In this document: piece after piece, positions 51,844 to 60,566 of the stretch
How positions within the stretch are numbered: the first letter of the stretch is position 1
How the letters are laid out: each line of letters starts with the position of its first letter
Assembly (NCBI GenBank): GCA_006969905.1
Contig: CP030887.1
Span: 2,778,730-2,842,729, forward strand
From: Balneolaceae bacterium
GTDB taxonomy: Bacteria; Bacteroidota; Rhodothermia; Balneolales; Balneolaceae
Direction: 5' to 3'
Length of the DNA stretch: 64,000 nucleotides
The notes under the pieces: generated by a model
Databases searched by the model: none
Told to the model about the DNA's origin: nothing
Seen by the model: only the letters and a program-made list of their open reading frames with translations
Made by a program: the position numbers and the translations under genes

Positions 51844-53135
51844 AGTTTTACAGTACCAACCACTCTATCCCTCCTGCAACTTTTGAAGAAGCCATTTTCC
51901 AGGGCTTACCAGCCGATAACGGATTATTTATGCCGGAAAATATCCCCGTACTCCCTGATACTTTTTATAAAAAACTTCCCGGCTTAGCGCTCCCGGAAGT
52001 AGCTTTTGAGGTACTCTCTCCTTTTGTAGATGAAGAAATAGAACCTGAAGTTCTCAAAGAGATTGTTGAAGATGTATTCAACTTCGAAATTCCTTTGGTC
52101 CAGATAAAAGAAAATGAATATGCTTTAGAACTCTTTCATGGGCCCACATTGGCTTTTAAAGATGTAGGGGCACGTTTTTTAGCACGATGCCTGAGTCATT
52201 TCAGTAAAAAAAGAAAAGAGAAGCTTACCGTTCTGGTTGCCACTTCCGGTGACACGGGGAGTGCTGTTGCACATGGTTTTTATGGTGTCCCGAATATAGA
52301 TGTGATCATCCTTTATCCCTCCGGTAAGGTAAGTGCGTTCCAGGAACAACAAATGACCACACTTGGGAAAAACATCATCGCTTTAGAAGTAGACGGCACT
52401 TTTGATGACTGCCAGCATTTGGTTAAGCAGGCTTTTCTCGACCAGGATTTAAGACAGCAAAAGAACCTTACTTCTGCAAATTCCATTAATATTGCCCGCC
52501 TGCTGCCTCAGAATGTCTACTACTTTCACGGATGGGGACAATTACCAGGGCACGAAAAAGAAAATGCTGTTTTTAGTGTACCCAGCGGGAATTATGGTAA
52601 TCTCTCTGCAGGATTAATCGCTCAAAAAATGGGACTTCCCATTAAACATTTTCTTGCCTGCTCAAATGCCAATGATACGGTACCAAAGTATTTAACAACT
52701 GGTGAATACACTCCCAAGCCAAGTGTGGCCACCCTTTCTAACGCTATGGATGTAGGAGCCCCCAGTAATTTCGTTCGTCTGCTGGATTTGTTCGATAGTG
52801 GCCATTCTGAAATGACCCAATCCATCACCGGGTATTCTTTCAATGATGAGCAAACAAAAAAAACCATCCGAAAAACCTATATGGAAACCCAATATGTCTT
52901 AGACCCTCACGGTTCGGTAGGCTACCTGGGAATGGATGATTATTTAAGCAATCATGATTTTGCAGGCGTAGTACTGGAAACAGCCCACCCCATAAAGTTC
53001 AGAGATACAGTTGAAAATGAAATTGGCAAAGAACTCATTATGCCGAAACATGTTGATGTTCATAACAAAGAAAAAGAAAGTCGCCCGATGAATACTGATT
53101 TCTCCTCTTTCCGGGCATTTTTATTGGAAGGTTAG
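51840..53135 (+). CDS. thrC: Threonine synthase
   Basis: 431 residues, PLP enzyme. N-terminal MKFYSTN, then the PLP lysine Lys107 in GPTLAFKDVGARF, the phosphate loop VATSGDTGSAVA and SANSINIARLLPQ; all diagnostic. Converts O-phosphohomoserine to threonine. Start is TTG, overlapping the thrB stop. The aldo/keto reductase gene follows 6 bp later in the same operon. Confidence 0.95.
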   Translation: MKFYSTNHSIPPATFEEAIFQGLPADNGLFMPENIPVLPDTFYKKLPGLALPEVAFEVLSPFVDEEIEPEVLKEIVEDVFNFEIPLVQIKENEYALELFHGPTLAFKDVGARFLARCLSHFSKKRKEKLTVLVATSGDTGSAVAHGFYGVPNIDVIILYPSGKVSAFQEQQMTTLGKNIIALEVDGTFDDCQHLVKQAFLDQDLRQQKNLTSANSINIARLLPQNVYYFHGWGQLPGHEKENAVFSVPSGNYGNLSAGLIAQKMGLPIKHFLACSNANDTVPKYLTTGEYTPKPSVATLSNAMDVGAPSNFVRLLDLFDSGHSEMTQSITGYSFNDEQTKKTIRKTYMETQYVLDPHGSVGYLGMDDYLSNHDFAGVVLETAHPIKFRDTVENEIGKELIMPKHVDVHNKEKESRPMNTDFSSFRAFLLEG

Positions 53136-53141
53136 TTCATC

Positions 53142-54020
53142 ATGGACTCCATCAAAACACGGGTTCTCGGCAATTCAGGATTTGAAGTAAGCGAGATCAG
53201 TTTTGGTTGCATGTCGCTGGGCAGCGATCAAAACCTAAATACTAAACTTCTGCAAACTGCTTTTGATCACGGGATTAACTTTTTTGATACCGCCGATTTG
53301 TATGATAAAGGCCGGAACGAAAAAAGTGTGGGTATTGCATTAAAGCCTTTCCGAAAAGAGGTATTTCTTGCCACTAAAGTGGGTAATAAATGGCGGGAAG
53401 ATGGCTCAGGCTGGGATTGGAATCCAACCAAAAAGTATATTCTTGAAGCTGTAGAACTTAGCTTAAAGCGACTACAAACTGATTACATCGATTTATACCA
53501 ATTGCATGGCGGAACTATTGATGATCCTATAGATGAGACTATTGAAGCTTTTGAGTTGCTAAAAGAACAAGGCAAGATCCGCGCGTATGGGATCTCATCC
53601 ATCCGACCCAATGTAATCCGCGAATGGATACAACGATCGAATCTTTCCAGCGTAATGCTGCAGTACAGTTTACTGGATCGTCGGCCTGAAGAAGAGCTTA
53701 TTAATCTTCTGAAACAATATAATATCGGGATACTGGCCCGTGGTACCCTGGCAAAAGGAATGCTGGCAGGTAAAGAAGCCAAAGAGTACCTGGGCTATTC
53801 AAAACCGGAGGTTGAAAAAGTTCAGCAAAAGATTGATCCCACATCCTCTGCCCTCTCCTTCGTGTTAAAAAATGAGGCAATTACTTCTGCCGTGGTTGGG
53901 ATCAGAACAGAATCGCAGTTACAGGCTTTGGTGGATAATTATCCCTATCCACAATCCCAGGAAGAACTCTCAGAAATTGAACCGTATCTGAAAGATCAGC
54001 GGTATCATTTACATCGTTAA
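53142..54020 (+). CDS. Aldo/keto reductase
   Basis: 292 residues, TIM barrel. DTADLYDKGRNE gives the catalytic Asp and Tyr, FLATKVG the Lys, and YQLHG the His; the NADP-binding end has VVGIRTESQL. YajO/YqkF-like, typical NADPH-dependent carbonyl reductase. Co-transcribed with thrABC by spacing, but any role in threonine synthesis is unclear; detoxification of an aldehyde (such as aspartate semialdehyde by-products) is speculation. Confidence 0.88.
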   Translation: MDSIKTRVLGNSGFEVSEISFGCMSLGSDQNLNTKLLQTAFDHGINFFDTADLYDKGRNEKSVGIALKPFRKEVFLATKVGNKWREDGSGWDWNPTKKYILEAVELSLKRLQTDYIDLYQLHGGTIDDPIDETIEAFELLKEQGKIRAYGISSIRPNVIREWIQRSNLSSVMLQYSLLDRRPEEELINLLKQYNIGILARGTLAKGMLAGKEAKEYLGYSKPEVEKVQQKIDPTSSALSFVLKNEAITSAVVGIRTESQLQALVDNYPYPQSQEELSEIEPYLKDQRYHLHR

Positions 54021-54102
54021 ACATAATTAGTCATTAAAAATTGAAACTCTTTCCCGTCTCCTCTAGTTACACGTATAATTAATAACTTAAATACGTAACG
54101 AT

Positions 54103-54309
54103 ATGAGCCTTAAAGAGAAAACTATTGAAGAACTCGAAAACAAAATTGAACGCATTGAGAGGGTAATTGCAAAAAAAGGAGTCGGATCAGAGTATTTATC
54201 CAAAGCTGAAAAAATACAGAGAAACCTGAACCTGGCCCTTTTCTTTGGCGGTATTACACTGGTAACCGGCCTTACAGCATGGGCCCTTCTTTCCTCAAAC
54301 GACGAATAA
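54103..54309 (+). CDS. Small protein with coiled coil and one membrane helix
   Basis: 68 residues. A charged coiled coil (about 3-40: EKTIEELENKIERIERVIAK) and a membrane helix (about 46-64). No known family recognised. Well-formed ORF with its own gaps, and not a shadow of another gene. Possibly transcribed with the next gene 46 bp downstream. Confidence 0.6.
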   Translation: MSLKEKTIEELENKIERIERVIAKKGVGSEYLSKAEKIQRNLNLALFFGGITLVTGLTAWALLSSNDE

Positions 54310-54355
54310 TTAACAACCCGTCATTTACCTCAACCTTAAATCGAAAACGCATATC

Positions 54356-54823
54356 ATGAAATTCTACAAATCGTTTACATTGTCACTTTTTACCCTGCTT
54401 TTTATCACTACGGCATTCAGTTCTGTTAATGCCCAGAAAAAAGGAGATAATTTCGGGATAGGCGTTATGCTTGGTGAACCTACAGGTATTTCTATTAAAA
54501 AATGGACGGGCGATATTACTGCCTTCGATCTTGGGGCTGCCTGGTCTTTAGGAGGCAAAAACGAAGCCCTTCACCTGCACTCTGATTTTCTGCTCCACAA
54601 ATGGTTCCAGGATAACGAGAACCTGGCGTTCTATTACGGGATTGGAGGGCGCGTTATACTGGACGATGATGCCCATGCCGGAATACGTTTTCCACTTGGA
54701 TTAAACTATGTATTCGAAAATGCTCCCTTTGATTTCTTTCTTGAAGCCGTGCCTATCTTTGATTTAACCCCTGATACCGAATTTGCCGGAAATGGTGCCA
54801 TTGGAATGAGGTTTTACTTTTAG
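54356..54823 (+). CDS. Small exported outer-membrane-like beta-barrel protein
   Basis: 155 residues with a signal peptide (to about VNAQK, residue 27). The mature part has alternating patterns such as FGIGVMLGEPTGISIKKW and GGRVILDDDAHAGIRFPLG, ending in a C-terminal aromatic (MRFYF), the signature of an outer-membrane beta barrel of about eight strands. Function unknown. Followed by the repeat-rich patch. Confidence 0.7.
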   Translation: MKFYKSFTLSLFTLLFITTAFSSVNAQKKGDNFGIGVMLGEPTGISIKKWTGDITAFDLGAAWSLGGKNEALHLHSDFLLHKWFQDNENLAFYYGIGGRVILDDDAHAGIRFPLGLNYVFENAPFDFFLEAVPIFDLTPDTEFAGNGAIGMRFYF

Positions 54824-54866
54824 ATATAAGAGCTTTTTGAAGTGGTAAGAATCTTTACAAATTACA

Positions 54867-54953
54867 GTCATCCTGCGGAGGCAGGAATCTCGATGGTTTA
54901 TAAAAATTGGGTTTTAGCACGATCCGGATCTCGGGCATTTGCCGCGAGATGAC
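54867..54953. repeat. REPIN-like inverted repeat pair
   Basis: GTCATC...CTCG at the left and its inverse CGAG...GATGAC at the right, 87 bp total, with internal TCCTGC/GCAGGA stem. Resembles the common 'GTCATTCCTGCGNAGGCAGGAATCT' type of intergenic repeat. Confidence 0.6.
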
Positions 54954-55022
54954 TTGCTCAGGGAAGCTATCCTGAACCATAGGCTGAACTTGGTTCAGTA
55001 TTGTTTCAGCATCCCCTTTGAT

Positions 55023-55045
55023 CTTTCAAGTTTGTAACTTGAAAG
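55023..55045. repeat. Short perfect palindrome
   Basis: CTTTCAAGTT, TGT loop, AACTTGAAAG. Another hairpin (GGAAGTC/GACTTCT) follows at 55056-55073, just after the transposase gene stop. Candidate RAYT recognition hairpins. Confidence 0.6.
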
Positions 55046-55087
55046 CCGAGGAACAGGAAGTCTCCTGACTTCTATCACAACACAAAG

Positions 55088-55639
55088 TTATATCAAAACC
55101 TCATCCATCTCCAATAGCCCTTCTCTTCTTTCATACCAAAGGGCACTGCTATACGGATAATCAGCCGGGGCGAAACAAAAGCCCTCTTTTACCGGGTTGT
55201 AGTGTATATATTCCATTTTCTGATGAAAGAACGTATTGCTTGTTATTTCCATAGGCCGGTTATCCTGCCTCCAGAATTGATATACTTTGTTGTTGGAGTT
55301 TTGAGAGCCTGCTTTTTTAAACATCCATAACATCCACCTTCTCCGGCTTTCCTTGTTGTTGCTCTCTAAATCGCGCAGAATGGCTTTGGCCGTATATTTT
55401 TTGAAATCCCGCAGAATATCAGACAGGTTGCAGCTTTCTTTTGAACTTACCACCAGGTGAATATGATTGGTCATTAAACACCAGCCGTGTATTCGTAATC
55501 CCTTTTCTCGTTGACAATATCGCAGGCTTTCTATGATAACCTGTTTGTAGGCCGGACGCGTAAACACATCTATCCAGTCTACTACTGCAAAAGTGATAAA
55601 GTGTGCTTGCTGATGGTTATGGATTTTGAAGCCTGCCAT
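55088..55639 (-). CDS. REP-associated tyrosine transposase (RAYT), Y1/HUH family
   Basis: 183 residues. The HUH motif is TNHIHLVV (His59, His61). ITFAVVDWIDVFTRPAYK and YIHYNPVKEGFC are hallmarks of this branch of the IS200/IS605-related Y1 transposases; a Tyr in DFKKYTAKAI or nearby is the likely nucleophile. RAYTs are single-copy domesticated enzymes that move or maintain REP/REPIN palindromes, and such palindromes flank it here. Intact ORF, no terminal repeats of a classic insertion sequence. Confidence 0.88.
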   Translation of the reverse strand: MAGFKIHNHQQAHFITFAVVDWIDVFTRPAYKQVIIESLRYCQREKGLRIHGWCLMTNHIHLVVSSKESCNLSDILRDFKKYTAKAILRDLESNNKESRRRWMLWMFKKAGSQNSNNKVYQFWRQDNRPMEITSNTFFHQKMEYIHYNPVKEGFCFAPADYPYSSALWYERREGLLEMDEVLI

Positions 55640-55710
55640 ACTTCTAATTTAGAATACCATACCCTTAATGCAAGTCCAAGATTTGCTAAACTGTTTCTCT
55701 CAAGTCACAG

Positions 55711-55732
55711 ACTTAAGAGATCATTGGGTTTT
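55711..55732 (+). repeat. Direct repeat left copy
   Basis: Contains AGAGATCATTGGGTTTT. Same 22 bp with one mismatch at 56698-56719; an extra partial copy (AGAGATCATTGGGACT) lies at 56685-56700. Confidence 0.65.
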
Positions 55733-55767
55733 ATTTTTAGGAGCCTCATCTTGTCTGAGTGATTTGA

Positions 55768-55789
55768 AAAGGAAGCTGGAGCTTCCTTT
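55768..55789. repeat. Short perfect palindrome
   Basis: AAAGGAAGCT, GG, AGCTTCCTTT: ten-base perfect stem with a two-base loop, 3 bp from the next REP pair. Confidence 0.6.
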
Positions 55790-55794
55790 CAACC

Positions 55795-55864
55795 TTCCAC
55801 AGCAAAGCTACGGAATGAGGTTAAACTAATTCTCTAATACTGGTTCCGTAGCTCTGCTGCGGAA
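55795..55864. repeat. REPIN: inverted pair of TTCC...GGAA palindromes
   Basis: Left unit 55795-55815 and right unit 55844-55864 are imperfect hairpins with TTCC(G)/CGGAA ends and AGC/GCT inner stems, in opposite orientation. A TGAGGC-TCT-GCCTCA palindrome follows at 55873-55887. Confidence 0.65.
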
Positions 55865-55899
55865 TCTGGTTATGAGGCTCTGCCTCAATTTATAACCTA

Positions 55900-56436
55900 C
55901 TACCCCTCAAACAACTTAACCGAAATTAACCCCTCTAATCCAATATAGTTCCTGGCAGAGGAACACCTCCAATCTTCTGGCTTATCAACAAATCCGGCAT
56001 TCACTGGATTGAAGTGAATGTACTCGATTTTCTGTATCATCATTTCTATTGTGTTCATTTGTTTTGGATGAAATCCTTCCTGCCATACCTGATACTCGCT
56101 ATCTTTATGATGGTCATATTTATTCTTTGATAGTTTCCTGAGCAATATCGTACGATTTCGTTCCTTCAACGAGTCAATGATCTTCCTTGCAGTAAAAGAT
56201 TTAAACCTTCTAAGTTGACTACTCAGCTCTTTACCTTCAACTACCATATGTAGATGGTTATGCATTAGCACATATGCCTATAGCATACTATCAGAGTCTT
56301 TCTGTAGGAACTCCATTGCTTGCGTGACTATACCGGATAACTCTGCGACGGCGAACAAAGATATTCCATCTACTACAGAAGTTGTAACGAAATATGGATA
56401 GTAGTCTTCTTGTATTTTGAATCGGCTGCGCCCCAT
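55900..56436 (-). pseudogene. Second RAYT transposase, disrupted by an in-frame TAG
   Basis: Read from ATG 56436, the frame is open for 52 codons (MGRSRFKIQ... through SDSML), then TAG at 56278-56280, then continues in the same frame to 55900 with AYVLMHNHLHMVVEG and IEYIHFNPVNAGFV. The joined product would be about 178 residues, the family length, with the HUH motif HNHLHM after the stop. A single base change (TAT or TAC to TAG, in a position where relatives often have Tyr) explains the break. The downstream part could only start from GTG 56271. It is unlike the intact copy in detail, so it is a separate lineage, not a duplicate. Confidence 0.8.
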
Positions 56437-56538
56437 AATTAGACCTTTTCCTTTTTAAGACCTGGTACAGCATAATTCCTTACAGATGTATAAGTTATTT
56501 TTAGACAGATTCTTTTCGCTGCCTTACTTCGGTTGGGT

Positions 56539-56581
56539 GAGGCGGAGCCTCGGGTTAGCATTCCGCAGCAGAGCTACGGAA
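56539..56581. repeat. Palindromes of the same REP classes
   Basis: GAGGC-GGA-GCCTC at 56539-56551 and a TTCCG...CGGAA unit at 56561-56581. The 20 bases from 56572 (AGCTACGGAACGAGTGTGAA) recur exactly at 56666-56685. Confidence 0.65.
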
Positions 56582-56697
56582 CGAGTGTGAAAATAATGTA
56601 CCCTTCCAATATGAATTTTGGATAAAGACACGATGTGATTCGATTTTGAATCTCTATACAGGGTAAGCTACGGAACGAGTGTGAAGAGATCATTGGG

Positions 56698-56719
56698 ACT
56701 TGAGAGATCATTGGGTTTT
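56698..56719 (+). repeat. Direct repeat right copy
   Basis: Matches 55711-55732 in 21 of 22 bases. It overlaps the last codons of the next minus-strand gene. Confidence 0.65.
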
Positions 56720-57316
56720 GGTAACAACCCAGCCTTCTACAAATTGAAAAATAGCATTTGTAATCTCGTCAAAAGCTAAAATTGCTTCTAAGTAAGTTTC
56801 GTCTTTCACATATTCATCAACATCTGAAATCTTTAATTCAAAGTTCCTTTCTGATGAAAATTGAAAAGAATTTGCAAAATGTTTGTGTGAAAAATGAACA
56901 TATCCACTTGTGTTTTCATATACACTTATAACCCATGGAAAATCTTTTTCTAGATTACGGGCAAGAAGTTTATCATACATTTTCTCACCCTCTCTATTTT
57001 TAATTTCGTTTACTTGCTTACCTCCCATGATATCGGAAGCAAAGTCATGTGGATTCTCAACTTGCCAAACAGCACTTAAACGCAATAGATTATCTAACTG
57101 TAATCTCAAGATTGGTGCTGCCGATATAAAATTTTTTTCTTTGATCTGACTAATAAATCCTTTGAGTAAGCTAATTGATCGATTTAGAATAGTATTACAA
57201 AACATATCAACAGGATAAAATTTACCATTATCAGCAGTGAGCATGCTTTTACCCAAATCTATATGCTTTTGGCGTAATTCTGATAACCTTCCAAGTTCTT
57301 GATCTATGTTAATCAT
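56708..57316 (-). CDS. Hypothetical protein, possibly DUF5677/HEPN-like
   Basis: 202 residues, predicted helical and cytoplasmic. RQKHIDLGKSML, ILRLQLDNLLRLSAVW and TSGYVHFSHKHF recall helical DUF5677-type proteins whose conserved residues sit in a His-containing helix, but I cannot assign a family with confidence. The last four codons and the stop are encoded by the direct repeat at 56698-56719, so its C-terminus may have been altered by the repeat. It lies at the edge of the accessory patch. Confidence 0.5.
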   Translation of the reverse strand: MINIDQELGRLSELRQKHIDLGKSMLTADNGKFYPVDMFCNTILNRSISLLKGFISQIKEKNFISAAPILRLQLDNLLRLSAVWQVENPHDFASDIMGGKQVNEIKNREGEKMYDKLLARNLEKDFPWVISVYENTSGYVHFSHKHFANSFQFSSERNFELKISDVDEYVKDETYLEAILAFDEITNAIFQFVEGWVVTKTQ

Positions 57317-57450
57317 TTGAAGTCTAGTATAGTGACATAACTATCTGGTGTATAAGTAGCACGTTACAATTTAAGATTCAAGTTAAAAGCTGGAATCGAA
57401 CATGCACTAAACTTGATTCAGTGTCCACTTGAAATGCATGTAAAGAGCTT

Positions 57451-57737
57451 TTATCCTTTATTTTTTAATGCGAGTTTAATGTCTTTAAGTAGCAAAATTA
57501 CAGACTCCATGAACTTGAACAAAAAGGAAAACAAGATTACGTTTACTCCAATTGTGAGAGTTATTGCAAAATACTCTTCAGTAAATAGTGATATAAATGT
57601 TGTGATTATCCCAAGTGATAAAAAGATTTGAATAAAATTTTGAATAAAACTTCCCCATAATTGACTTTCGTATTTCCCAACTGTCTATTCCGCATGGAAG
57701 GATAGTTTTTTTGAGTTCTATTCATTTGCTTGCTCAT
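57451..57737 (-). pseudogene. Small membrane protein gene with probable frameshift
   Basis: On the minus strand a 77-residue open frame (57451-57684) encodes a well-formed two-helix membrane protein (LWGSFIQNFIQIFLSLGIITT, then TIGVNVILFSFLFKFM and a basic tail) but has no start codon. An ATG start lies upstream in another frame (57737, MSKQMNRTQ..., through NRQLG). A one-base indel in the GGGAAA tract near 57675-57680 would join them into one protein of about 95 residues. Could be a true pseudogene, a sequencing error or chance; the plus-strand ORF here looks like a shadow. Confidence 0.4.
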
Positions 57738-57855
57738 AATTTCTCTATTAAAAGACGCTACCTTACATATTATCATCCCAACAAGCGATAATAACTAATA
57801 GGAAGATAAAAATCTATTATTTTGATTCTTTAGGACTTAGAAGCGGGATTAAACT

Positions 57856-59124
57856 CTAAACCAACTCTCCGATCTTGCTATAAATCATCTCCAGCTCTGC
57901 TTCGGTAATGCAGTAAGGTGGCATTAGGTACAGTACATTCCCCAACGGGCGGAGTAACAGACCATGATCTACCGAGACTTCTTTAATGCGTTTCGCTGCT
58001 GAGTTTAAATAACCGGTCTCTTCTTCGTTTATAATATCCATAGCAGCAATGGTGCCTTTTACCCGGAATTTTTCCAGTCGCGGGTGGCTTTTCAACTTTT
58101 CCAGTTGCTTTCTGTGAATGGCTTCCATGCCTTTAAATACCGGGGCATTTTCCCGGAGCAACTTCCAGGAGGCAATGCCTGCTGCACAACCCAACGGATT
58201 GCCGGTGTAACTGTGCCCGTGCCAGAAGGTTTTGATTGGATCGGCAGAATTAAAGCTCTCATAAATCTCATCGGTGGCAACGGTAATGGAAAGCGGCATA
58301 AATCCCCCGGTAATTCCCTTACTAAGGCAAATAATGTCGGGTTGTACCTGCGCGCGTTTACAGGCAAAATAATCGCCCGTACGGCCAAACCCGGTCATAA
58401 CTTCATCAAACAACAACAGCGTATCAAACTGGCGGTTGCTCCAGTGTACTTTCTGCAGGAATTCTTCTGAGCACATGCGCATCCCTCCTGCACCCTGTAC
58501 CAATGGCTCTAACAATATCCCAGCATATTTATCGGGATGTTCGGTCAGTAATTCTTCAAGCTGTTCAATAATGGCATCTTCTTTTTCAGCACGGTATTCA
58601 TCTCCATCCCAGGTAACCGGGTAAGGAAGCACTTCCACTTCAAACATCCAGTCGTTAAAAACTTCGGTAAAGATAGAACGCTCCCCGGCAGACATCGCCC
58701 CCAGGGTATCCCCGTGATAAGCTCCCTCAAAACAAATAAAAGTTTTACGCTCCTGCCCTATGTTTTTCCAGTACTGGTAAGCCATTTTCATAGCTACTTC
58801 CACTGCAGTAGAGCCGTTATCTGAGAAAAATACCTTGTTCAGGTCTTTGGGCAATTCTGCGGTAATCAGTTCAGAGAGTTGTTCAGCAGGATCGTGGGTG
58901 AAACCCGCAAAAATCACATGTTCCAGTTTCTGTGCCTGCTCATAAATAGCCTTGGCTATATCAGGATGGGCATGACCGTGCATGTTTACCCACCAGCTTG
59001 AGATACAATCCAGTACCTCGCGGCCGTCTTCTAAAGTCAGGTACGCTCCTTTTCCGCTTTTTACTTTTAAGGGTTCGGGTGCACCTTTAATAGTGGTGAA
59101 TGGGTGCCAGACGTTCTTATGCAT
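57856..59124 (-). CDS. bioA: Adenosylmethionine-8-amino-7-oxononanoate aminotransferase
   Basis: 422 residues, class III PLP aminotransferase. WHPFTTIKGAPEPL (7-20) and CISSWWVNMHGHAHP are BioA signatures; GAYHGDTLGAMSAG and FDEVMTGFGRTG follow, and the PLP lysine is in CLSKGITGGFMP. Converts KAPA to DAPA in biotin synthesis. Last gene of the five-gene cluster, 6 bp after bioD. Confidence 0.95.
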   Translation of the reverse strand: MHKNVWHPFTTIKGAPEPLKVKSGKGAYLTLEDGREVLDCISSWWVNMHGHAHPDIAKAIYEQAQKLEHVIFAGFTHDPAEQLSELITAELPKDLNKVFFSDNGSTAVEVAMKMAYQYWKNIGQERKTFICFEGAYHGDTLGAMSAGERSIFTEVFNDWMFEVEVLPYPVTWDGDEYRAEKEDAIIEQLEELLTEHPDKYAGILLEPLVQGAGGMRMCSEEFLQKVHWSNRQFDTLLLFDEVMTGFGRTGDYFACKRAQVQPDIICLSKGITGGFMPLSITVATDEIYESFNSADPIKTFWHGHSYTGNPLGCAAGIASWKLLRENAPVFKGMEAIHRKQLEKLKSHPRLEKFRVKGTIAAMDIINEEETGYLNSAAKRIKEVSVDHGLLLRPLGNVLYLMPPYCITEAELEMIYSKIGELV

Positions 59125-59130
59125 GTAAAT

Positions 59131-59745
59131 TTATAATTTGTTGAATGCTTCTTTCAGCGAGGCATTATCTACATTTTTAATAGGCTCAACTTCCAGTACA
59201 GGCACTTTTCCAAAATGCTCGATGGTTTCCTTGTTGGAAGCATGCTTCTCCCCGTTCAGGATCACCGCAAAAACTTCTAATCCACGATCCCTCAAGGCCT
59301 GAAGCGATAACAGGGTATGATTCAGCGTTCCCAGGCTACTTCTTGCAACCAGTAAAACAGGCATATTAAACTTCCGGATCATGTCTAATACCGTATCCTG
59401 CCAGTTAATGGGTACAATCAACCCTCCCGCTCCTTCAACAATTAAATGCTTGGTATCGAATCCGGGCAGTTCAAAATCTGATAGTGAAATCTCCACTCCA
59501 TCGATATCAGCAGCACCGTGCGGGCTCATCGGGGTAACTAACCGGTATTTCTCAGGAATAATCCTCGAATCATCAACCCCGGATAATCTTTTCACAAACT
59601 CCGTATCTGTTTCTTCTTCCAGCCCCGCCTGTATAGGTTTCCAGTAGGTAGCATCCAATGAGGACATCAGCATGGCGGAAACCAGTGTTTTTCCTATTTC
59701 GGTATCAGTTCCTGTTACAAAAAATGTTGAAGGGAATTCTATCAT
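59131..59745 (-). CDS. bioD: Dethiobiotin synthetase
   Basis: 204 residues, P-loop fold. GTDTEIGKT (12-20) is the nucleotide-binding loop, YWKPIQAG the substrate loop, and LIVEGAGGLIVPIN the second conserved block. Makes dethiobiotin from DAPA, CO2 and ATP. Overlaps bioC by one base at its start. Confidence 0.94.
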   Translation of the reverse strand: MIEFPSTFFVTGTDTEIGKTLVSAMLMSSLDATYWKPIQAGLEEETDTEFVKRLSGVDDSRIIPEKYRLVTPMSPHGAADIDGVEISLSDFELPGFDTKHLIVEGAGGLIVPINWQDTVLDMIRKFNMPVLLVARSSLGTLNHTLLSLQALRDRGLEVFAVILNGEKHASNKETIEHFGKVPVLEVEPIKNVDNASLKEAFNKL

Positions 59746-60566
59746 TATCCGTCTTTCTTTCCGGCAAGGTATACCACGTGCCAGTTAATGTTGATGTTGT
59801 TGTTCGTCTTTTTATCCCAGAAATCAGTTAGTAATTTCATCTGCCTGGCTGACAATCGTTTACCTGATGTACTTGAAGCTACACCAATCTCTTTCAGGTG
59901 TTTAAAAAAGTCTATAGAGTGAGCAAAATTTTGCTGCAGGTCATTCTCATAATAGTCAATCTGTACCGGCCCCATAGAAAGCTTGATAACAACCTCTTCC
60001 ACATCCGGTAATGCATTGGCGGTAAAGGGAAGCCCCAATTCAAGGCAGCATTCGTACCATTCCCTGAATGAGTTATTCCCGGGGAAAGAACACAGGATTA
60101 ATCCGCCTGGTTTGAGCTTAGACATGAGCTTTTCGAGCCCCATTGCAGTATCCTTAAACCATTGGGCTGCAAAATTACTGATGATTAAGCTGTAGCTTTC
60201 CTCTCCTTCTTCCAATCCATCAACATTCAGCTCTCCAAAAGTCACATTTTCGGTTAAAGCCTTTTCTTCATCCAAATAGTGTCGGGCAAAATCGAGCATT
60301 CCCGCAGAGGCATCTGTGAGATGTATATTTCTTTCCGGGAATTCCTCGATTAATAGCCTGCTCAGGAAACCTGTTCCACATCCGACTTCCAAAATGGGGC
60401 CTTCCGGTAATATACCTTTCCAGGGTATCAGCGAGGATAATAAACCTGATGCCACCTTTTTCTGTATTTCTGCTTTCTTATGATAGTTGGCGGCAGCTTT
60501 AGAAAAGGAATCGGTTATTATTTTGGAATTTGATGAATAATCAGTCGTTGTTCTCATACTTCCCAA
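59745..60566 (-). CDS. bioC: Malonyl-ACP O-methyltransferase
   Basis: 273 residues. SAM motif I is LEVGCGTGFLSRLL (about 61-74) with ANYHKKAEIQKKVA before it, the usual BioC start pattern. Methylates malonyl-ACP so that fatty-acid synthesis can extend it to pimeloyl-ACP. The first codons overlap the upstream esterase gene by 26 bp. Context of bioF, esterase, bioD and bioA makes this call firm. Confidence 0.92.
   Translation of the reverse strand: MGSMRTTTDYSSNSKIITDSFSKAAANYHKKAEIQKKVASGLLSSLIPWKGILPEGPILEVGCGTGFLSRLLIEEFPERNIHLTDASAGMLDFARHYLDEEKALTENVTFGELNVDGLEEGEESYSLIISNFAAQWFKDTAMGLEKLMSKLKPGGLILCSFPGNNSFREWYECCLELGLPFTANALPDVEEVVIKLSMGPVQIDYYENDLQQNFAHSIDFFKHLKEIGVASSTSGKRLSARQMKLLTDFWDKKTNNNININWHVVYLAGKKDG

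Noticed and set aside
55088-56436. RAYT genes considered as a complete IS200/IS605 insertion sequence
   Set aside because: No TnpB, no element ends or target motif seen; the HUH and YIHYNP-type motifs fit the domesticated RAYT branch.
57413-57631. Plus-strand ORF of 72 residues
   Set aside because: Composition is odd, and the opposite strand reads as a membrane protein with a proper helix pattern, so this looks like its shadow.
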